From Candidatus Cloacimonadota bacterium (GTDB lineage Bacteria; Cloacimonadota; Cloacimonadia; Cloacimonadales; Cloacimonadaceae): DNA of 64,000 nt. The notes under the pieces were generated by a model. That model searched no databases. It saw only the letters and a list, made by a program, of their open reading frames with translations, and was not told the origin of the DNA. The translations under genes and the position numbers were made by a program. Location: assembly GCA_012516855.1 (NCBI GenBank), contig JAAYWB010000057.1, positions 19,551-83,550 on the forward strand, given 5' to 3'. Below are positions 42,973-51,748 of the stretch, piece by piece (positions within the stretch are counted from its first letter, which is position 1; each line of letters starts with the position of its first letter).

Positions 42973-43758
42973 TCAAAAACTCAAGCCGAGGCTGATCCCA
43001 TTCAGCTCAGGCGCTGGCTTCAACGCCAGGCGGGGAGTGCTGTTCAGCGTCAGTCGGGCGGCAAGGTAGCCGATCACTGCACCGCAAAAAACGTCGCTGG
43101 CCCAATGTTCATCAGCGTTAACCCGGGACAAGGAACTCAGAACGGCCACACTGTAAACCAGCGGGGTGACCCAGGTCTGGTCTGAATACTGCTCCGCCAG
43201 AACCGGCGCGACGCTCCAAGCCATTGCGCTGTGGCCGGAGGGGAAGGAACCGTTTTCCAGGGAAAAGCCGCCTTCTGGCCAGAAGCTTCCATCACTTTCC
43301 GCCCCGGGACTTTGCCTCTGGGTGGCCAGTTTCAGGCCCTCGGTCGCCACAGCGGTCATCAACATGCTTTTCAGGCACAGCAAACCTGTGTCGGTTGTTT
43401 TATCCGAACCGGTCGCCCAACCAGCCAAGGCGGTTGCCCCCGCCGCGGGGAAAAGCACCCACTTGTCCCCGGTGTAGGCAAAAATGTCAAGGAAGGCGTC
43501 ACCCTGGCTGGTTCTGTTGTCCTGGGCGAAACCGCGGATTGGGGAATCAGCCCAGATCAGACTTCCCGCCACCAACGCCACTCCGCCGGCCGTAACCCAT
43601 TCTTTGGCCTGCCAGCGCGCGGGCGCTGTTGCTGCCTCCTTCACGCTGAGAGGATAGGAAGCCAGATAACGTCGGAAATGGCCGCCCTCCTCCACGGCGT
43701 TCAAACCGGAAACGCAGAGCAGCAAAGCGAGCAAAACAAGGGCACATCTTCCATTCAT
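42973..43758 (-). CDS. PAP2-superfamily membrane-associated phosphatase
   Basis: About 261 residues, with a signal peptide (MNGRCALVLLALLLCVSGLNA) and an acid phosphatase/PAP2 domain. The three PAP2 motifs are visible: KLATQRQSP, SFPSGHSAM and SRVNADEHWASDVFCG, with the phosphate-binding and catalytic His residues. It would dephosphorylate lipid phosphates (for example undecaprenyl pyrophosphate) or soluble phosphates at the periplasmic face. Residue 1 is taken as the ATG at 43758; a GTG at 43776 is in frame but adds six residues before the signal. It stands alone on the minus strand. Confidence 0.85.
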   Translation of the reverse strand: MNGRCALVLLALLLCVSGLNAVEEGGHFRRYLASYPLSVKEAATAPARWQAKEWVTAGGVALVAGSLIWADSPIRGFAQDNRTSQGDAFLDIFAYTGDKWVLFPAAGATALAGWATGSDKTTDTGLLCLKSMLMTAVATEGLKLATQRQSPGAESDGSFWPEGGFSLENGSFPSGHSAMAWSVAPVLAEQYSDQTWVTPLVYSVAVLSSLSRVNADEHWASDVFCGAVIGYLAARLTLNSTPRLALKPAPELNGISLGLSF

Positions 43759-44168
43759 GCCGCGACCAATTTCCACGGCACCATTTCCGTCAAGGATTTA
43801 TCCTGCCTCGAAGACAATAATTGACTGTAACATCCCGCTTAACATCATGGTTACGTCCTTTGCCCCATCCCGCTCACTTCCCGTTCACTTCCCGTTGACT
43901 TCCCGCCTGCCAGGCGGGAACTCAGCGAGATGCGATCAGGATGCGAATGGGAAAGGGCAAAGGACGAGTCCGGCAAAAAGCAAGCGAAAATCCCGCAAAT
44001 GCTTGACCCATCTCTTAAAAATAGTGGGTAACAAGTCTGTGAAAACGCAGGTCGTTCCAAGCCCGAAAAGACCGGCTTCACGCGAGGCCGCGTAAACCAT
44101 TATAGGATTGACAAAATACCCCCTTTGAAAAGAGTGGCGCCAAAAGCAACCGGGAAGTAAACTTCTGA
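43759..44168. other. Divergent intergenic gap with family-2 repeat and promoter boxes
   Basis: No gene seen. A minus-strand TTGACG (43793-43788) faces the PAP2 gene and a plus-strand TTGACA (44108-44113) faces der, both with poor -10 boxes. The family-2 repeat fills the middle. Confidence 0.5.
43855..43965 (+). repeat. Family-2 dispersed inverted-repeat element, copy near 43.9 kb
   Basis: Terminal arms GTCCTTTGCCC (43855-43865) and GGGCAAAGGAC (43955-43965) are an 11-bp perfect inverted repeat. Three 11-bp units follow: TCACTTCCCGT (43874-43884), the same again (43885-43895) and TGACTTCCCGC (43896-43906). Then a near-perfect palindrome TTCCCGCCTG-C-CAGGCGGGAA (43900-43920). The reverse complement of 28511-28620 aligns along nearly the full length. 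It is non-coding and lies between divergent genes. Confidence 0.8.
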
Positions 44169-45506
44169 ATGAGGAAATACATCGTATCGATCGTGGGTCG
44201 TCCTAATGTGGGCAAGTCCACGCTGTTCAACCGCCTTTGCAGAAAGCGTTCCGCCATCGTTGACCCGGAAGCGGGGATCACCCGCGACCGCAAATACGAG
44301 GATGTGGAGTGGAACGGCAAAGTGTTCAAAATCGTGGACACAGGCGGGATTGTATTTGACAGCGGCGAAGCCATGGACAAAATGATCCGCCACCAGGCGC
44401 AACTGGCGATCGACGAATCCGACCTCATCGTCTTCATGGTTGACTCCCAGACCGGCACCACGGACATCGACAAGGCCATCGCCAAAATCCTCTTCCCGCA
44501 CAGGGATAAGGTGATGCTGGTCGCGAACAAGGCCGACAACGAGAAATTCGAGTGGGAGCTTTTTGATTTTCTTCAGCTCGGGTTTGGCGACCCCTTCCCC
44601 ATTTCCGCTTCCCAGGCCCGCAACATCGGTAATTTCAAGGATGAACTGATTTCCCTGATCCCGGAAACGCAGAATGCCTATGAAGATGACACACCTGCCC
44701 ACACCCGCATCGCCGTGGTGGGAAAACCGAACGTGGGCAAATCCTCCATAGTGAACCTGCTTTTGGGCAATGAAAAACAGATCGTAACCGAAATTCCCGG
44801 CACCACCCGCGACGCCGTGGACAGCGTTTTCCGCTATCACGGCCAGGAATACGTGCTTATCGACACCGCAGGACTGCGCCGTAAATCCAAAGTGAATTAC
44901 GGTGTGGAATACTACAGCGTGATGCGCACCATCGAAGCCGTGGACAGATGCGACGTGGTGGTGCTGGTGCTCACCGCGGACGAGCCAATCTCTGACCAGG
45001 ACGTGAAAATCGCCTCCTATGCCAAACGCCGCATGAAAGAAATCCTGGTGGTCTTCAACAAGTGGGACCTGGTGGAAAAAGACAGCAAGACCACAGGCAA
45101 ATTCATCGCCGACCTACATGAAATGATGCCCTTTCTGCAATTCGCGCCGGTGCAGTTCATTTCCGCCAAGACCGGACAGCGCATCAACCGAATCATGGAA
45201 ACGGTGGTAAAAATCGAAGAGGAAAGCGAAAAACGTATCTCCACCAGCGAACTTAACCGCTTTATGGAAACCGTTGTGCAACACCGCCCACCCACCCACA
45301 GCACCGGCAGGCACGTGAAGATTTACTATCTGACCCAGGCGGCCGTGAAACCGCCAACCTTCGTCTTTTTTTGCAATCAGCCCTCCCTGGTCAGCGAGAA
45401 TTACAAGCGCTTCCTGCACAACCAGATACGGGAAATGTTCAGCTTTGAAGGCGTTAGCATCAAGCTCATCTTCCGCGGCCGGAAAGACGGAGAGACGGAA
45501 CAGTGA
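44169..45506 (+). CDS. der: Ribosome assembly GTPase Der (EngA)
   Basis: 445 residues with two tandem GTPase domains, the hallmark of Der, needed for 50S maturation. G1 motifs GRPNVGKSTLFN and GKPNVGKSSIVN, G3 DTGGI and DTAGL, G4 NKAD and NKWD are all present, followed by the C-terminal KH-like domain (RPPTHSTGRHVKIYYLTQ). It is the first gene of a 17-gene plus-strand run. GGGAAG lies somewhat far (about 11 bp) from the ATG. Its stop overlaps plsY by 4 bp. Confidence 0.95.
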   Translation: MRKYIVSIVGRPNVGKSTLFNRLCRKRSAIVDPEAGITRDRKYEDVEWNGKVFKIVDTGGIVFDSGEAMDKMIRHQAQLAIDESDLIVFMVDSQTGTTDIDKAIAKILFPHRDKVMLVANKADNEKFEWELFDFLQLGFGDPFPISASQARNIGNFKDELISLIPETQNAYEDDTPAHTRIAVVGKPNVGKSSIVNLLLGNEKQIVTEIPGTTRDAVDSVFRYHGQEYVLIDTAGLRRKSKVNYGVEYYSVMRTIEAVDRCDVVVLVLTADEPISDQDVKIASYAKRRMKEILVVFNKWDLVEKDSKTTGKFIADLHEMMPFLQFAPVQFISAKTGQRINRIMETVVKIEEESEKRISTSELNRFMETVVQHRPPTHSTGRHVKIYYLTQAAVKPPTFVFFCNQPSLVSENYKRFLHNQIREMFSFEGVSIKLIFRGRKDGETEQ

Positions 45507-46165
45507 TTCAGGCCGTGATTTGGGGTTTGGTTTGCCTGCTGGCCTATTTAATCGGCAGCATACCCTTTGGCTGGCTGGCAGGAAAGTTCTTTCATAAAAA
45601 GGACATACGCTCCGGCGGCAGCGGCAATATCGGCGCCACCAACGCCCTGCGCCAATATGGCGTGAAAACCGGCATTCTGGTTCTGGCTCTGGACCTGTTT
45701 AAAGGCTTCGCGGCTGCCTGGCTGCTTCTGAACGTGGTTCCCGGCCTGGTGAGCAATTTCGCGGGAGCTCTACCCACAGAGCGCAATATGTTGTTGCTGC
45801 CAGCTTTGGCGGTGATCCTTGGCCACATGTTCCCGGTTTGGCTGAATTTCAAAGGTGGTAAAGGCGTTGCCACTGCCGCTGGAGTATATCTGGTTCTGGC
45901 GCCTGTGCCCTTGTTCGCGGCGCTGCTGGTGTTTCTGCTGGTCACGGCTCTCAGCCGCTATGTGTCGCTGGGCTCGATCGTTGCCGCGGCCTCCCTTTTT
46001 GTGTGTGAATTGCTGTGGAACATATTTGTGCTCAGGGAGCCGGAGTTACCCTGGTTTACGCTGTTCGTGGCTCTGCTGGTGATATATAAGCACAGTCAGA
46101 ACATCATGCGCCTGCTGGAAGGCAGGGAAAACCGGCTGAGTTTTAACAAGAAGGATAAAGCCTGA
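45503..46165 (+). CDS. plsY: Glycerol-3-phosphate acyltransferase PlsY
   Basis: Inner-membrane enzyme that transfers acyl chains from acyl-phosphate to glycerol-3-phosphate, the first step in phospholipid synthesis. 220 residues with five or more hydrophobic helices. The three PlsY motifs appear: SIPFGWLAGKFFHKKDIRSGGSGNIGATN, LGHMFPVWLNFKGGKGVATAAG, and YKHSQNIMRLLEGRE. The start is GTG at 45503, overlapping the der stop. Its stop shares a base with the purF ATG (TGATG). Confidence 0.94.
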   Translation: MIQAVIWGLVCLLAYLIGSIPFGWLAGKFFHKKDIRSGGSGNIGATNALRQYGVKTGILVLALDLFKGFAAAWLLLNVVPGLVSNFAGALPTERNMLLLPALAVILGHMFPVWLNFKGGKGVATAAGVYLVLAPVPLFAALLVFLLVTALSRYVSLGSIVAAASLFVCELLWNIFVLREPELPWFTLFVALLVIYKHSQNIMRLLEGRENRLSFNKKDKA

Positions 46166-47532
46166 TGTGTGGAATAGTCGGAGTTTTCGGTAATCCTGAA
46201 GCAGCCAGCCTGGCCGCTTTGGGGATGTTCGCTGAACAGCACCGCGGCCAGGAAAGCTGCGGTATGGCGGTTTGTGACGGCAAGGTCATACGGCTGCACA
46301 AAAGCATGGGCCTGGTGAAGGAAGTTTTCACTCCCGAAGTACTGGAAAGCCTTCCGGGAAGCATTGCCATCGGCCATGTGCGCTATCCAACAAAGGGTTC
46401 AGCCACAGCCTTCAATACCCAGCCCCATCTGGTGGAAACGCTGTTCGGGCCATCCTACGCGCTGGCCAGCAACGGCGACGTGGTGAACTACGCTTCAGTC
46501 AGGGCCAAGCTGGAAGCGGAAAACGTTTATTTCAAGAGCGACAACGACGGCGAATTGCTGGTGAAATTCATTGCCTGGCGTATCGACCAGGGCGACGAAC
46601 CGGCCGACGCCATCCGGGCTTTGATGCGCGAGATCAAGGGCGCCTATTCCTGCGTATTTACCACCAGGAGAGAGCTTTATCTCTTCCGCGATCCGCTTTC
46701 CATGCGTCCCATGGTGTGGGGTAAAACCTCAAACGGAACGGTGGTTGTGGCCTCTGAAAGCTGCGCGCTGGACATCTTGCAGGTGAACGGACGCCAGGAA
46801 GTGCCTCCGGCTGGGATAAACCGCGTTAATAAAGACGGAATCTCCCTCTTGGAAAACGATCCCAACCTTTACCGCAGCCGTCGCCACAATAGCTATTGCG
46901 TTTTCGAACACATCTATTTCTCCCGACCTGACAGCTATCATTTCGGCGAAAACGTCTTCGCGGTGCGCGAAAAGATCGGCGAATTGCTGGCCAAAGACGA
47001 TGAGGGCCTTCAGGCAGACTGCGTTGTGCCAGTGCCGGACTCATCTAATTTAATGGCCGTGGGTTACTCCGCCGCGAGCGGCGTCCCGCTCTCGCTGGGC
47101 CTGATCCGCAACCACTATATCGGCCGTACTTTCATCAAGCCTCAGCAAACCATCCGCGACGAGGGTGTTTACCAGAAATTCAACCCCCTGCCCAACTTTT
47201 ATAAAGGGAAAAAGGTGGTGCTGGTGGACGATTCTATCGTGCGCGGAACCACCATCCGCCAAATCGTGCGAATGATCAAGGAAGCCGGAGCGGAAGAGAT
47301 CCATCTGCGCATTGGTTCTCCCCAAGTGAAATTTTCCTGCTACTTCGGGATCGACACCCCGCACCCCGAGGAACTAGCCGCCAACCGCCACAGCCTGGAA
47401 GAGCTACGGACCTGGACAGGAGTGGACAGCCTGAAACACCTATCCTTGACCAGTCTGGCCCAATGTTTGACCAAACCCGAAGAGTACTGCTACGCCTGCT
47501 TTGACGGAAACTATCCCCTGGAGATGGAATGA
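46165..47532 (+). CDS. purF: Amidophosphoribosyltransferase PurF
   Basis: Catalyses the first committed step of purine synthesis, PRPP and glutamine to phosphoribosylamine. 455 residues, beginning MCGIVGVFG so that Cys2 is the N-terminal nucleophile after Met removal. The PRPP-binding motif VVLVDDSIVRGTTIRQIV is near residue 352. Class II glutaminase motifs GHVRYPTKGS and ASNGDVVN are seen. No extended propeptide is present. It is the only purine gene in the window. Confidence 0.95.
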   Translation: MCGIVGVFGNPEAASLAALGMFAEQHRGQESCGMAVCDGKVIRLHKSMGLVKEVFTPEVLESLPGSIAIGHVRYPTKGSATAFNTQPHLVETLFGPSYALASNGDVVNYASVRAKLEAENVYFKSDNDGELLVKFIAWRIDQGDEPADAIRALMREIKGAYSCVFTTRRELYLFRDPLSMRPMVWGKTSNGTVVVASESCALDILQVNGRQEVPPAGINRVNKDGISLLENDPNLYRSRRHNSYCVFEHIYFSRPDSYHFGENVFAVREKIGELLAKDDEGLQADCVVPVPDSSNLMAVGYSAASGVPLSLGLIRNHYIGRTFIKPQQTIRDEGVYQKFNPLPNFYKGKKVVLVDDSIVRGTTIRQIVRMIKEAGAEEIHLRIGSPQVKFSCYFGIDTPHPEELAANRHSLEELRTWTGVDSLKHLSLTSLAQCLTKPEEYCYACFDGNYPLEME

Positions 47533-48500
47533 TCGGCGAATTACTGCAAAAATTCGATGGCCAGCGCGTTCTGGTGCTGGGCGACGTAATGCTGGACCAA
47601 TATGTGTGGGGCAGGGTGGACCGCATTTCACCGGAAGCTCCGGTACCCGTTCTGGAAGCTCAAAGCGAAGAACTGCGCCTGGGCGGAGCCGCCAATGTGG
47701 CCCTGAACATCCGCACCCTGGGCGGAATCCCACTTCTGGTCGGTATCACGGGAGCTGACGAAGCTGCCAGGGAACTGAGGAGCCTGCTTGAGGCCAGAGG
47801 CATTTCGGCCGAGGGACTCATAAGCGATCCCAAGCGTTCCACGACCCGCAAGATGCGCATCGGGGCAGCCAATCAACAGATCGTGCGCATTGACTACGAA
47901 AACAAAGAGGAAGTTGGCGCTGAACTTCAGGAAAAGGTTTTGTCCGAGTTGAAAACTCTGCTGCCGGATTGCCGGGCCATGATAATCGAAGACTATGACA
48001 AAGGTTTGCTGACTGTCGATTTGATCCGCCAGGCTTTGAAGCTGGCTTCCGAACGGGGTGTACCGGTGGCAGTGGACCCCAAACTGAAACATTTCCAAGC
48101 CTATGCCGGGGTGGACATATTAAAGCCCAATTACAAAGAGCTACAGGATGTTAGCGGAACCGTTTTCTGCACTGACGGGGAGTTTTATCAGACAGCCCAG
48201 AAATTGCGGCATGAGATGCGGATCAGGCATCTGATCGTGACCCGCAGCAGTCTGGGGATGTACATTTTCAGCGGTGATGACGCTCCGAAGCATATACCCA
48301 CTTTCGCAAGAGAGGTATTTGACCCCTCCGGCGCTGGCGACACAGTGATTTCCGCCCTCACCCTGGCTTGGATTAGTGGCGCCGATATCGATCTGGCCGC
48401 AGAACTGGCCAACCATGCCGCCGGAGTGGTTTGCGGAATCAAAGGAACAGCAAGCGTTTCACCGACCCAGGTTTTGGAAAGCTATCGTGATAAAAGATAA
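47529..48500 (+). CDS. rfaE1: Heptose-7-phosphate kinase (RfaE1 domain, HldE-N)
   Basis: 323-residue PfkB/ribokinase-family kinase that phosphorylates D-glycero-D-manno-heptose 7-phosphate at C-1 for LPS core heptose. LGDVMLDQYVWGRVDRISPEAPVPV opens the substrate domain and DPSGAGDTVISALTLA near 262 is the anion-hole/catalytic motif. In E. coli this domain is fused to the adenylyltransferase as HldE; here it is a separate gene that overlaps rfaE2 by 14 bp. The ATG overlaps the purF stop by 4 bp. Confidence 0.92.
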   Translation: MIGELLQKFDGQRVLVLGDVMLDQYVWGRVDRISPEAPVPVLEAQSEELRLGGAANVALNIRTLGGIPLLVGITGADEAARELRSLLEARGISAEGLISDPKRSTTRKMRIGAANQQIVRIDYENKEEVGAELQEKVLSELKTLLPDCRAMIIEDYDKGLLTVDLIRQALKLASERGVPVAVDPKLKHFQAYAGVDILKPNYKELQDVSGTVFCTDGEFYQTAQKLRHEMRIRHLIVTRSSLGMYIFSGDDAPKHIPTFAREVFDPSGAGDTVISALTLAWISGADIDLAAELANHAAGVVCGIKGTASVSPTQVLESYRDKR

Positions 48501-48975
48501 GATCAAAAGCTGGGAGGAAGCAGCCTTCCTGACGGAAGAGCTAAGAGCTCAGCGAGCCCGGATTGTATTTACCAACGGCTGTTTCGACCTCCTGCACTCC
48601 GGCCACACCCAGTATCTGGAACAGGCCAAAGCCCTTGGCGATATCCTGATCGTTGGCCTGAACAGCGATGCCAGCGTGAGCCTGTTGAAAGGAGAATCGC
48701 GACCCTTTGTAGCCCAAACCGACCGCGCCTTGGTGCTGGCCGCTCTCGAATGCGTGGACATGGTGGTGATCTTCAGCCAGCCCACCCCGCTTCAGCTTAT
48801 CGAATTGCTCAGACCAGACGTTTTGGTTAAAGGCGGCGATTGGAAACCTGAGGCCATCGTGGGCGCAGATATTGTTTTGGCCGGTGGCGGCAAGGTGTTG
48901 AGCCTGCCTTTCAAAGAAGGATACTCCACCAGTTCGCTGATTCGGCGGATCGCGGCAACGGAAGTGCACGAATGA
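48487..48975 (+). CDS. rfaE2: Heptose-1-phosphate adenylyltransferase (RfaE2 domain)
   Basis: 162 residues from a GTG at 48487 (with GGAAAG five bases upstream). FTNGCFDLLHSGHTQYLEQA carries the nucleotidyltransferase HxGH motif, and EGYSTSSLIRRI the ISST-like end motif. It would make ADP-heptose from the rfaE1 product, with the phosphatase GmhB still needed. It is split from rfaE1 and translationally coupled to it. Confidence 0.9.
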   Translation: MIKDKIKSWEEAAFLTEELRAQRARIVFTNGCFDLLHSGHTQYLEQAKALGDILIVGLNSDASVSLLKGESRPFVAQTDRALVLAALECVDMVVIFSQPTPLQLIELLRPDVLVKGGDWKPEAIVGADIVLAGGGKVLSLPFKEGYSTSSLIRRIAATEVHE

Positions 48976-49391
48976 GCGACAATACCAAGATCGCCCAAGA
49001 AGACGTGGGCACGGTTGTGGCCGTGAATGGCGGCCGTGTGAAAGTGGAACTGGTGCGCGGCGGTGGCTGCAAATCCTGCTCCATGCAGGGAATATGTTTC
49101 GGGCGCAACACCCCGGCGGTGTTCGATCTGGAAAGCGATCTGGACCTAAATCCCGGCGATAGGGTGGAATTGGAAATTGCCGCCTCAACCCGTGTGCTGA
49201 CGTCGTTATTGGTGTTTGGGCTGCCTATGCTCTGTTTGTTCGCTGGATTTCTGGTCGCGAGCCACTGGCTGGCTGAACTTCCCGCCATCGCCGTTGCTTT
49301 TGGCGTAACGGCGCTTAGTTTTTTAATAATGAGACAGATCGACAAAAGATACGGTAACCGGATGCAGGTGCGAATCAGGAGAAAGATATGA
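48972..49391 (+). CDS. RseC/MucC-family membrane protein
   Basis: 139 residues. N-terminal domain with GTVVAVNGGRVKVELVRGGGC followed by CKSCSMQGIC (four Cys: C, CxxC, C) and two membrane helices (LLVFGLPMLCLFAGFLVAS and LPAIAVAFGVTALSFLIM). RseC family members are associated with Rnf/SoxR redox reduction and envelope stress; the Cys cluster suggests a redox role. ATG overlaps the rfaE2 stop and its stop overlaps folB (ATGA each). The rnf operon is 30 kb away. Confidence 0.85.
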   Translation: MSDNTKIAQEDVGTVVAVNGGRVKVELVRGGGCKSCSMQGICFGRNTPAVFDLESDLDLNPGDRVELEIAASTRVLTSLLVFGLPMLCLFAGFLVASHWLAELPAIAVAFGVTALSFLIMRQIDKRYGNRMQVRIRRKI

Positions 49392-49747
49392 CCATCAGAC
49401 TGAACGAGATGGTTTTTTACGGCTATCACGGCGTTCACGACGAAGAACGCAAGCTTGGCCAGCGCTTCATCGTGAGCCTGGAAATGCAGACCCGCCCTGA
49501 AACCGATACTGCCATCCGGCAACTGGAAGACACGGTGGACTACACCAAGGTCTATGCCCAAATCCGCGAGATTATGGAATCTCAGCAGTTCCAGCTGCTG
49601 GAAGCCTGTGCCAATATATTGGCGGACAAGCTGTTGGAGAATTTTCCGTTGATTTGGCAGCTCACCCTGCGCATTCAGAAACCCTCCGTTCCCATTAAGG
49701 GAATCCTGCGCAGCGTGGAAGTTGAACTGACAAGGAGTCGTGCATGA
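49388..49747 (+). CDS. folB: Dihydroneopterin aldolase FolB
   Basis: 119 residues. MVFYGYHGVHDEERKLGQRFIV is the FolB signature containing the conserved YG.HG.. and catalytic Glu/Lys region. It would cleave dihydroneopterin to the pterin precursor of folate. Overlaps folK by 4 bp, the common gene order of folate synthesis; no other folate genes are in the window. Confidence 0.93.
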   Translation: MTIRLNEMVFYGYHGVHDEERKLGQRFIVSLEMQTRPETDTAIRQLEDTVDYTKVYAQIREIMESQQFQLLEACANILADKLLENFPLIWQLTLRIQKPSVPIKGILRSVEVELTRSRA

Positions 49748-50217
49748 CCGCCTGGCTGTGCCTCGGGTCAAATCAGATGAAACCCCGCGCCCAAGTGCAA
49801 AAAGCGGTGAGAATACTTGCCACCGATCCCAAGATTCGAGTATTGCGCAAATCCTCGTTGGTGCGCACGAAAGCCTACGGCAAAGAAGACCAGCCGGATT
49901 TCCGCAATCAGGTGATAGAAATCGACACCAAATATTCGCCCCTGGACCTTTTGCAGAAAGGCCTCGCTGTGGAAACGGAGATGGGCCGCGTGCGCAAGGA
50001 ACGCTGGGGGCCCCGAGTGATCGATATCGACATCCTGCTGTACGAGGACGAAGAGATGCAAACGATGTCCCTCACCCTGCCGCATCCGGACTTTCACAAC
50101 CGCCGCTTCGTGCTGGAATTGCTGTGCGAGGTGGACCCTGAACTCAAGCACCCGGTGCTGAATAAAACAATGGCTAAGTTACTCGAAGAGCTTGGCCACG
50201 CTGGAGGAGAGCAATGA
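49744..50217 (+). CDS. folK: Hydroxymethylpterin pyrophosphokinase FolK
   Basis: 157 residues. AWLCLGSNQM opens it and WGPRVIDIDILLYEDEEM near 90 is the HPPK signature with the two Asp residues that bind magnesium. It transfers diphosphate from ATP to the pterin alcohol in folate synthesis. Stop overlaps the GlmU-like ATG by 4 bp. Confidence 0.93.
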   Translation: MTAWLCLGSNQMKPRAQVQKAVRILATDPKIRVLRKSSLVRTKAYGKEDQPDFRNQVIEIDTKYSPLDLLQKGLAVETEMGRVRKERWGPRVIDIDILLYEDEEMQTMSLTLPHPDFHNRRFVLELLCEVDPELKHPVLNKTMAKLLEELGHAGGEQ

Positions 50218-51242
50218 AAGAACCTGCTGCGATTATCCTGGCAGCCGGCAAAGGAACCAGGATGAAATCCAACCGGGCTAAGGTGACCTTCCCCATCGCG
50301 GATAAGCCCATGGTGCAAAGAGTGGCCGACAGCGCCGCGAAGGCCGGTTGCGCCAGGATCTGCGTGGTGGTTGGTTATCAGAAGGAAAGCGTGATCGCCT
50401 GCCTGGAAGACGACAAACGCCTGGAATTTGTTGAACAAAGTGAACAACTGGGCACCGGCCACGCTGTGATGATGGCCCAGCCGCTGTTTACAGACAATGA
50501 CCAGGATGTTCTAATCCTTAGCGGAGATGTGCCCCTGCTCAGTTCGGAGACCCTGATGAAAATACACCAGTCCCATCAGGCTTCAGGCTCCGCGTGCACT
50601 GTCCTTACCGCCATTCTGGACGATCCTGGTAAATACGGACGCATCCTGCGTGACGTCGATGGACAAATCAGCGGTATTGTGGAATTCAAGGATGCCTCGG
50701 AAGCGCAACGCTCTATCAAAGAATGGAATACGGGCATCTATTGCTTCCGCTCAGGTGACCTCTTTAGTGCTCTGGACCAGATATCGAACGCGAACCAGCA
50801 GCAGGAATATTACCTCACGGATGTTGTTTCCATCCTGCGCAAGGCAGGGAAAAAAGTGGCCGGCGTCGTGCTGGAAAACCTGGTGGAGGTGTCCGGAGTG
50901 AATTCCCAGGAACAACTGGCCGCCCTTGAAGACCAATTCTTGGATTCCATCCGCAAACGCTGGCTGAACAACGGAGTGGTGATCCACAATCCGCAAACCG
51001 TGTTCATTGGCGACGACGTGATCTTGGAACCGGACGCGGAAATCTGCCAGGGCTCCGTGATCAAAGGCAACAGCCAGATCTGCACGGGCGCCCATATCGG
51101 CCCCGGCTGTTATCTGGCCGACAGCTTCGTTAGCGACAATGCCATCCTGGAAGGGCACAACGTTCTGGTTGACGCCCACATTCCGGAAGGCCACATCTTG
51201 GAATTTGGCGAGCAAGTGATAGAAGAGACATTCAATGACTGA
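50214..51242 (+). CDS. GlmU-type uridylyltransferase with short left-handed beta-helix tail
   Basis: 342 residues. AIILAAGKGTRMKSNRAKV (nucleotidyltransferase signature) at residues 6-24 and LSGDVPLLSSETL show a GlmU/Rossmann-type UDP-GlcNAc pyrophosphorylase domain of about 230 residues. The C-terminus has only about 90 residues with roughly four hexapeptide coils (VIHNPQTVFIGDDVILEPDAEICQGSVIKG...), much less than the 200-residue acetyltransferase half of GlmU (456). The acetyltransferase step is therefore likely absent or performed by another gene. Context: folK before and an HIT hydrolase after, overlapping by 8 bp. Confidence 0.85.
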   Translation: MKEPAAIILAAGKGTRMKSNRAKVTFPIADKPMVQRVADSAAKAGCARICVVVGYQKESVIACLEDDKRLEFVEQSEQLGTGHAVMMAQPLFTDNDQDVLILSGDVPLLSSETLMKIHQSHQASGSACTVLTAILDDPGKYGRILRDVDGQISGIVEFKDASEAQRSIKEWNTGIYCFRSGDLFSALDQISNANQQQEYYLTDVVSILRKAGKKVAGVVLENLVEVSGVNSQEQLAALEDQFLDSIRKRWLNNGVVIHNPQTVFIGDDVILEPDAEICQGSVIKGNSQICTGAHIGPGCYLADSFVSDNAILEGHNVLVDAHIPEGHILEFGEQVIEETFND

Positions 51243-51735
51243 CGGTTATCTTTATTCCCCCTGGCGGCTGGACTATATCCAGGGCGTAAAACCTGAAGAT
51301 TGTGTCCTCTGCCGTTTTCTGGAATCAGAAAAAGACGCTGAAAACCTGATCGTTTTCCGCGGCGAACACTGCTACGTGATGCTCAACCGCTATCCCTACA
51401 ACAACGGCCACATCATGCTGGTGCCCTATCTGCACACAAAAAACCTGAGCGAACTACCCCCCGAAGTGATGAACGAACTCGGCCAGCTGCTCCAGAGCAG
51501 CGAACAGGTGCTCATCCAATCCTATAACTGCGATGGGATCAACATTGGCATAAATCTGGGCCGGGCCGCCGGCGCCGGTATAGACGAACATCTGCACATC
51601 CATCTGGTTCCCCGGTGGAACGGTGATTGCAACTTTTTGAGCGTGGTTGGCGGAAAACGCGTGATCCCGGAAGCCTTTGAAATCAGCTACAAACGCCTGC
51701 GCGACGCCTACGCGAAACTTACTGGGCAGGAATAG
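51235..51735 (+). CDS. HIT-family nucleotide hydrolase/phosphorylase
   Basis: 166 residues. CVLCRFLESEKD near residue 22 is typical of the zinc-bearing HIT subgroup, and NLGRAAGAGIDEHLHIHLVPRW carries the HLHIHLV histidine triad near residue 120. It resembles Ap4A phosphorylase-type HIT proteins. Physiological substrate unknown. It overlaps the GlmU-like gene and is 14 bp from the next gene's TTG. Confidence 0.88.
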   Translation: MTDGYLYSPWRLDYIQGVKPEDCVLCRFLESEKDAENLIVFRGEHCYVMLNRYPYNNGHIMLVPYLHTKNLSELPPEVMNELGQLLQSSEQVLIQSYNCDGINIGINLGRAAGAGIDEHLHIHLVPRWNGDCNFLSVVGGKRVIPEAFEISYKRLRDAYAKLTGQE

Positions 51736-51748
51736 CTTTGGAGCCAAC

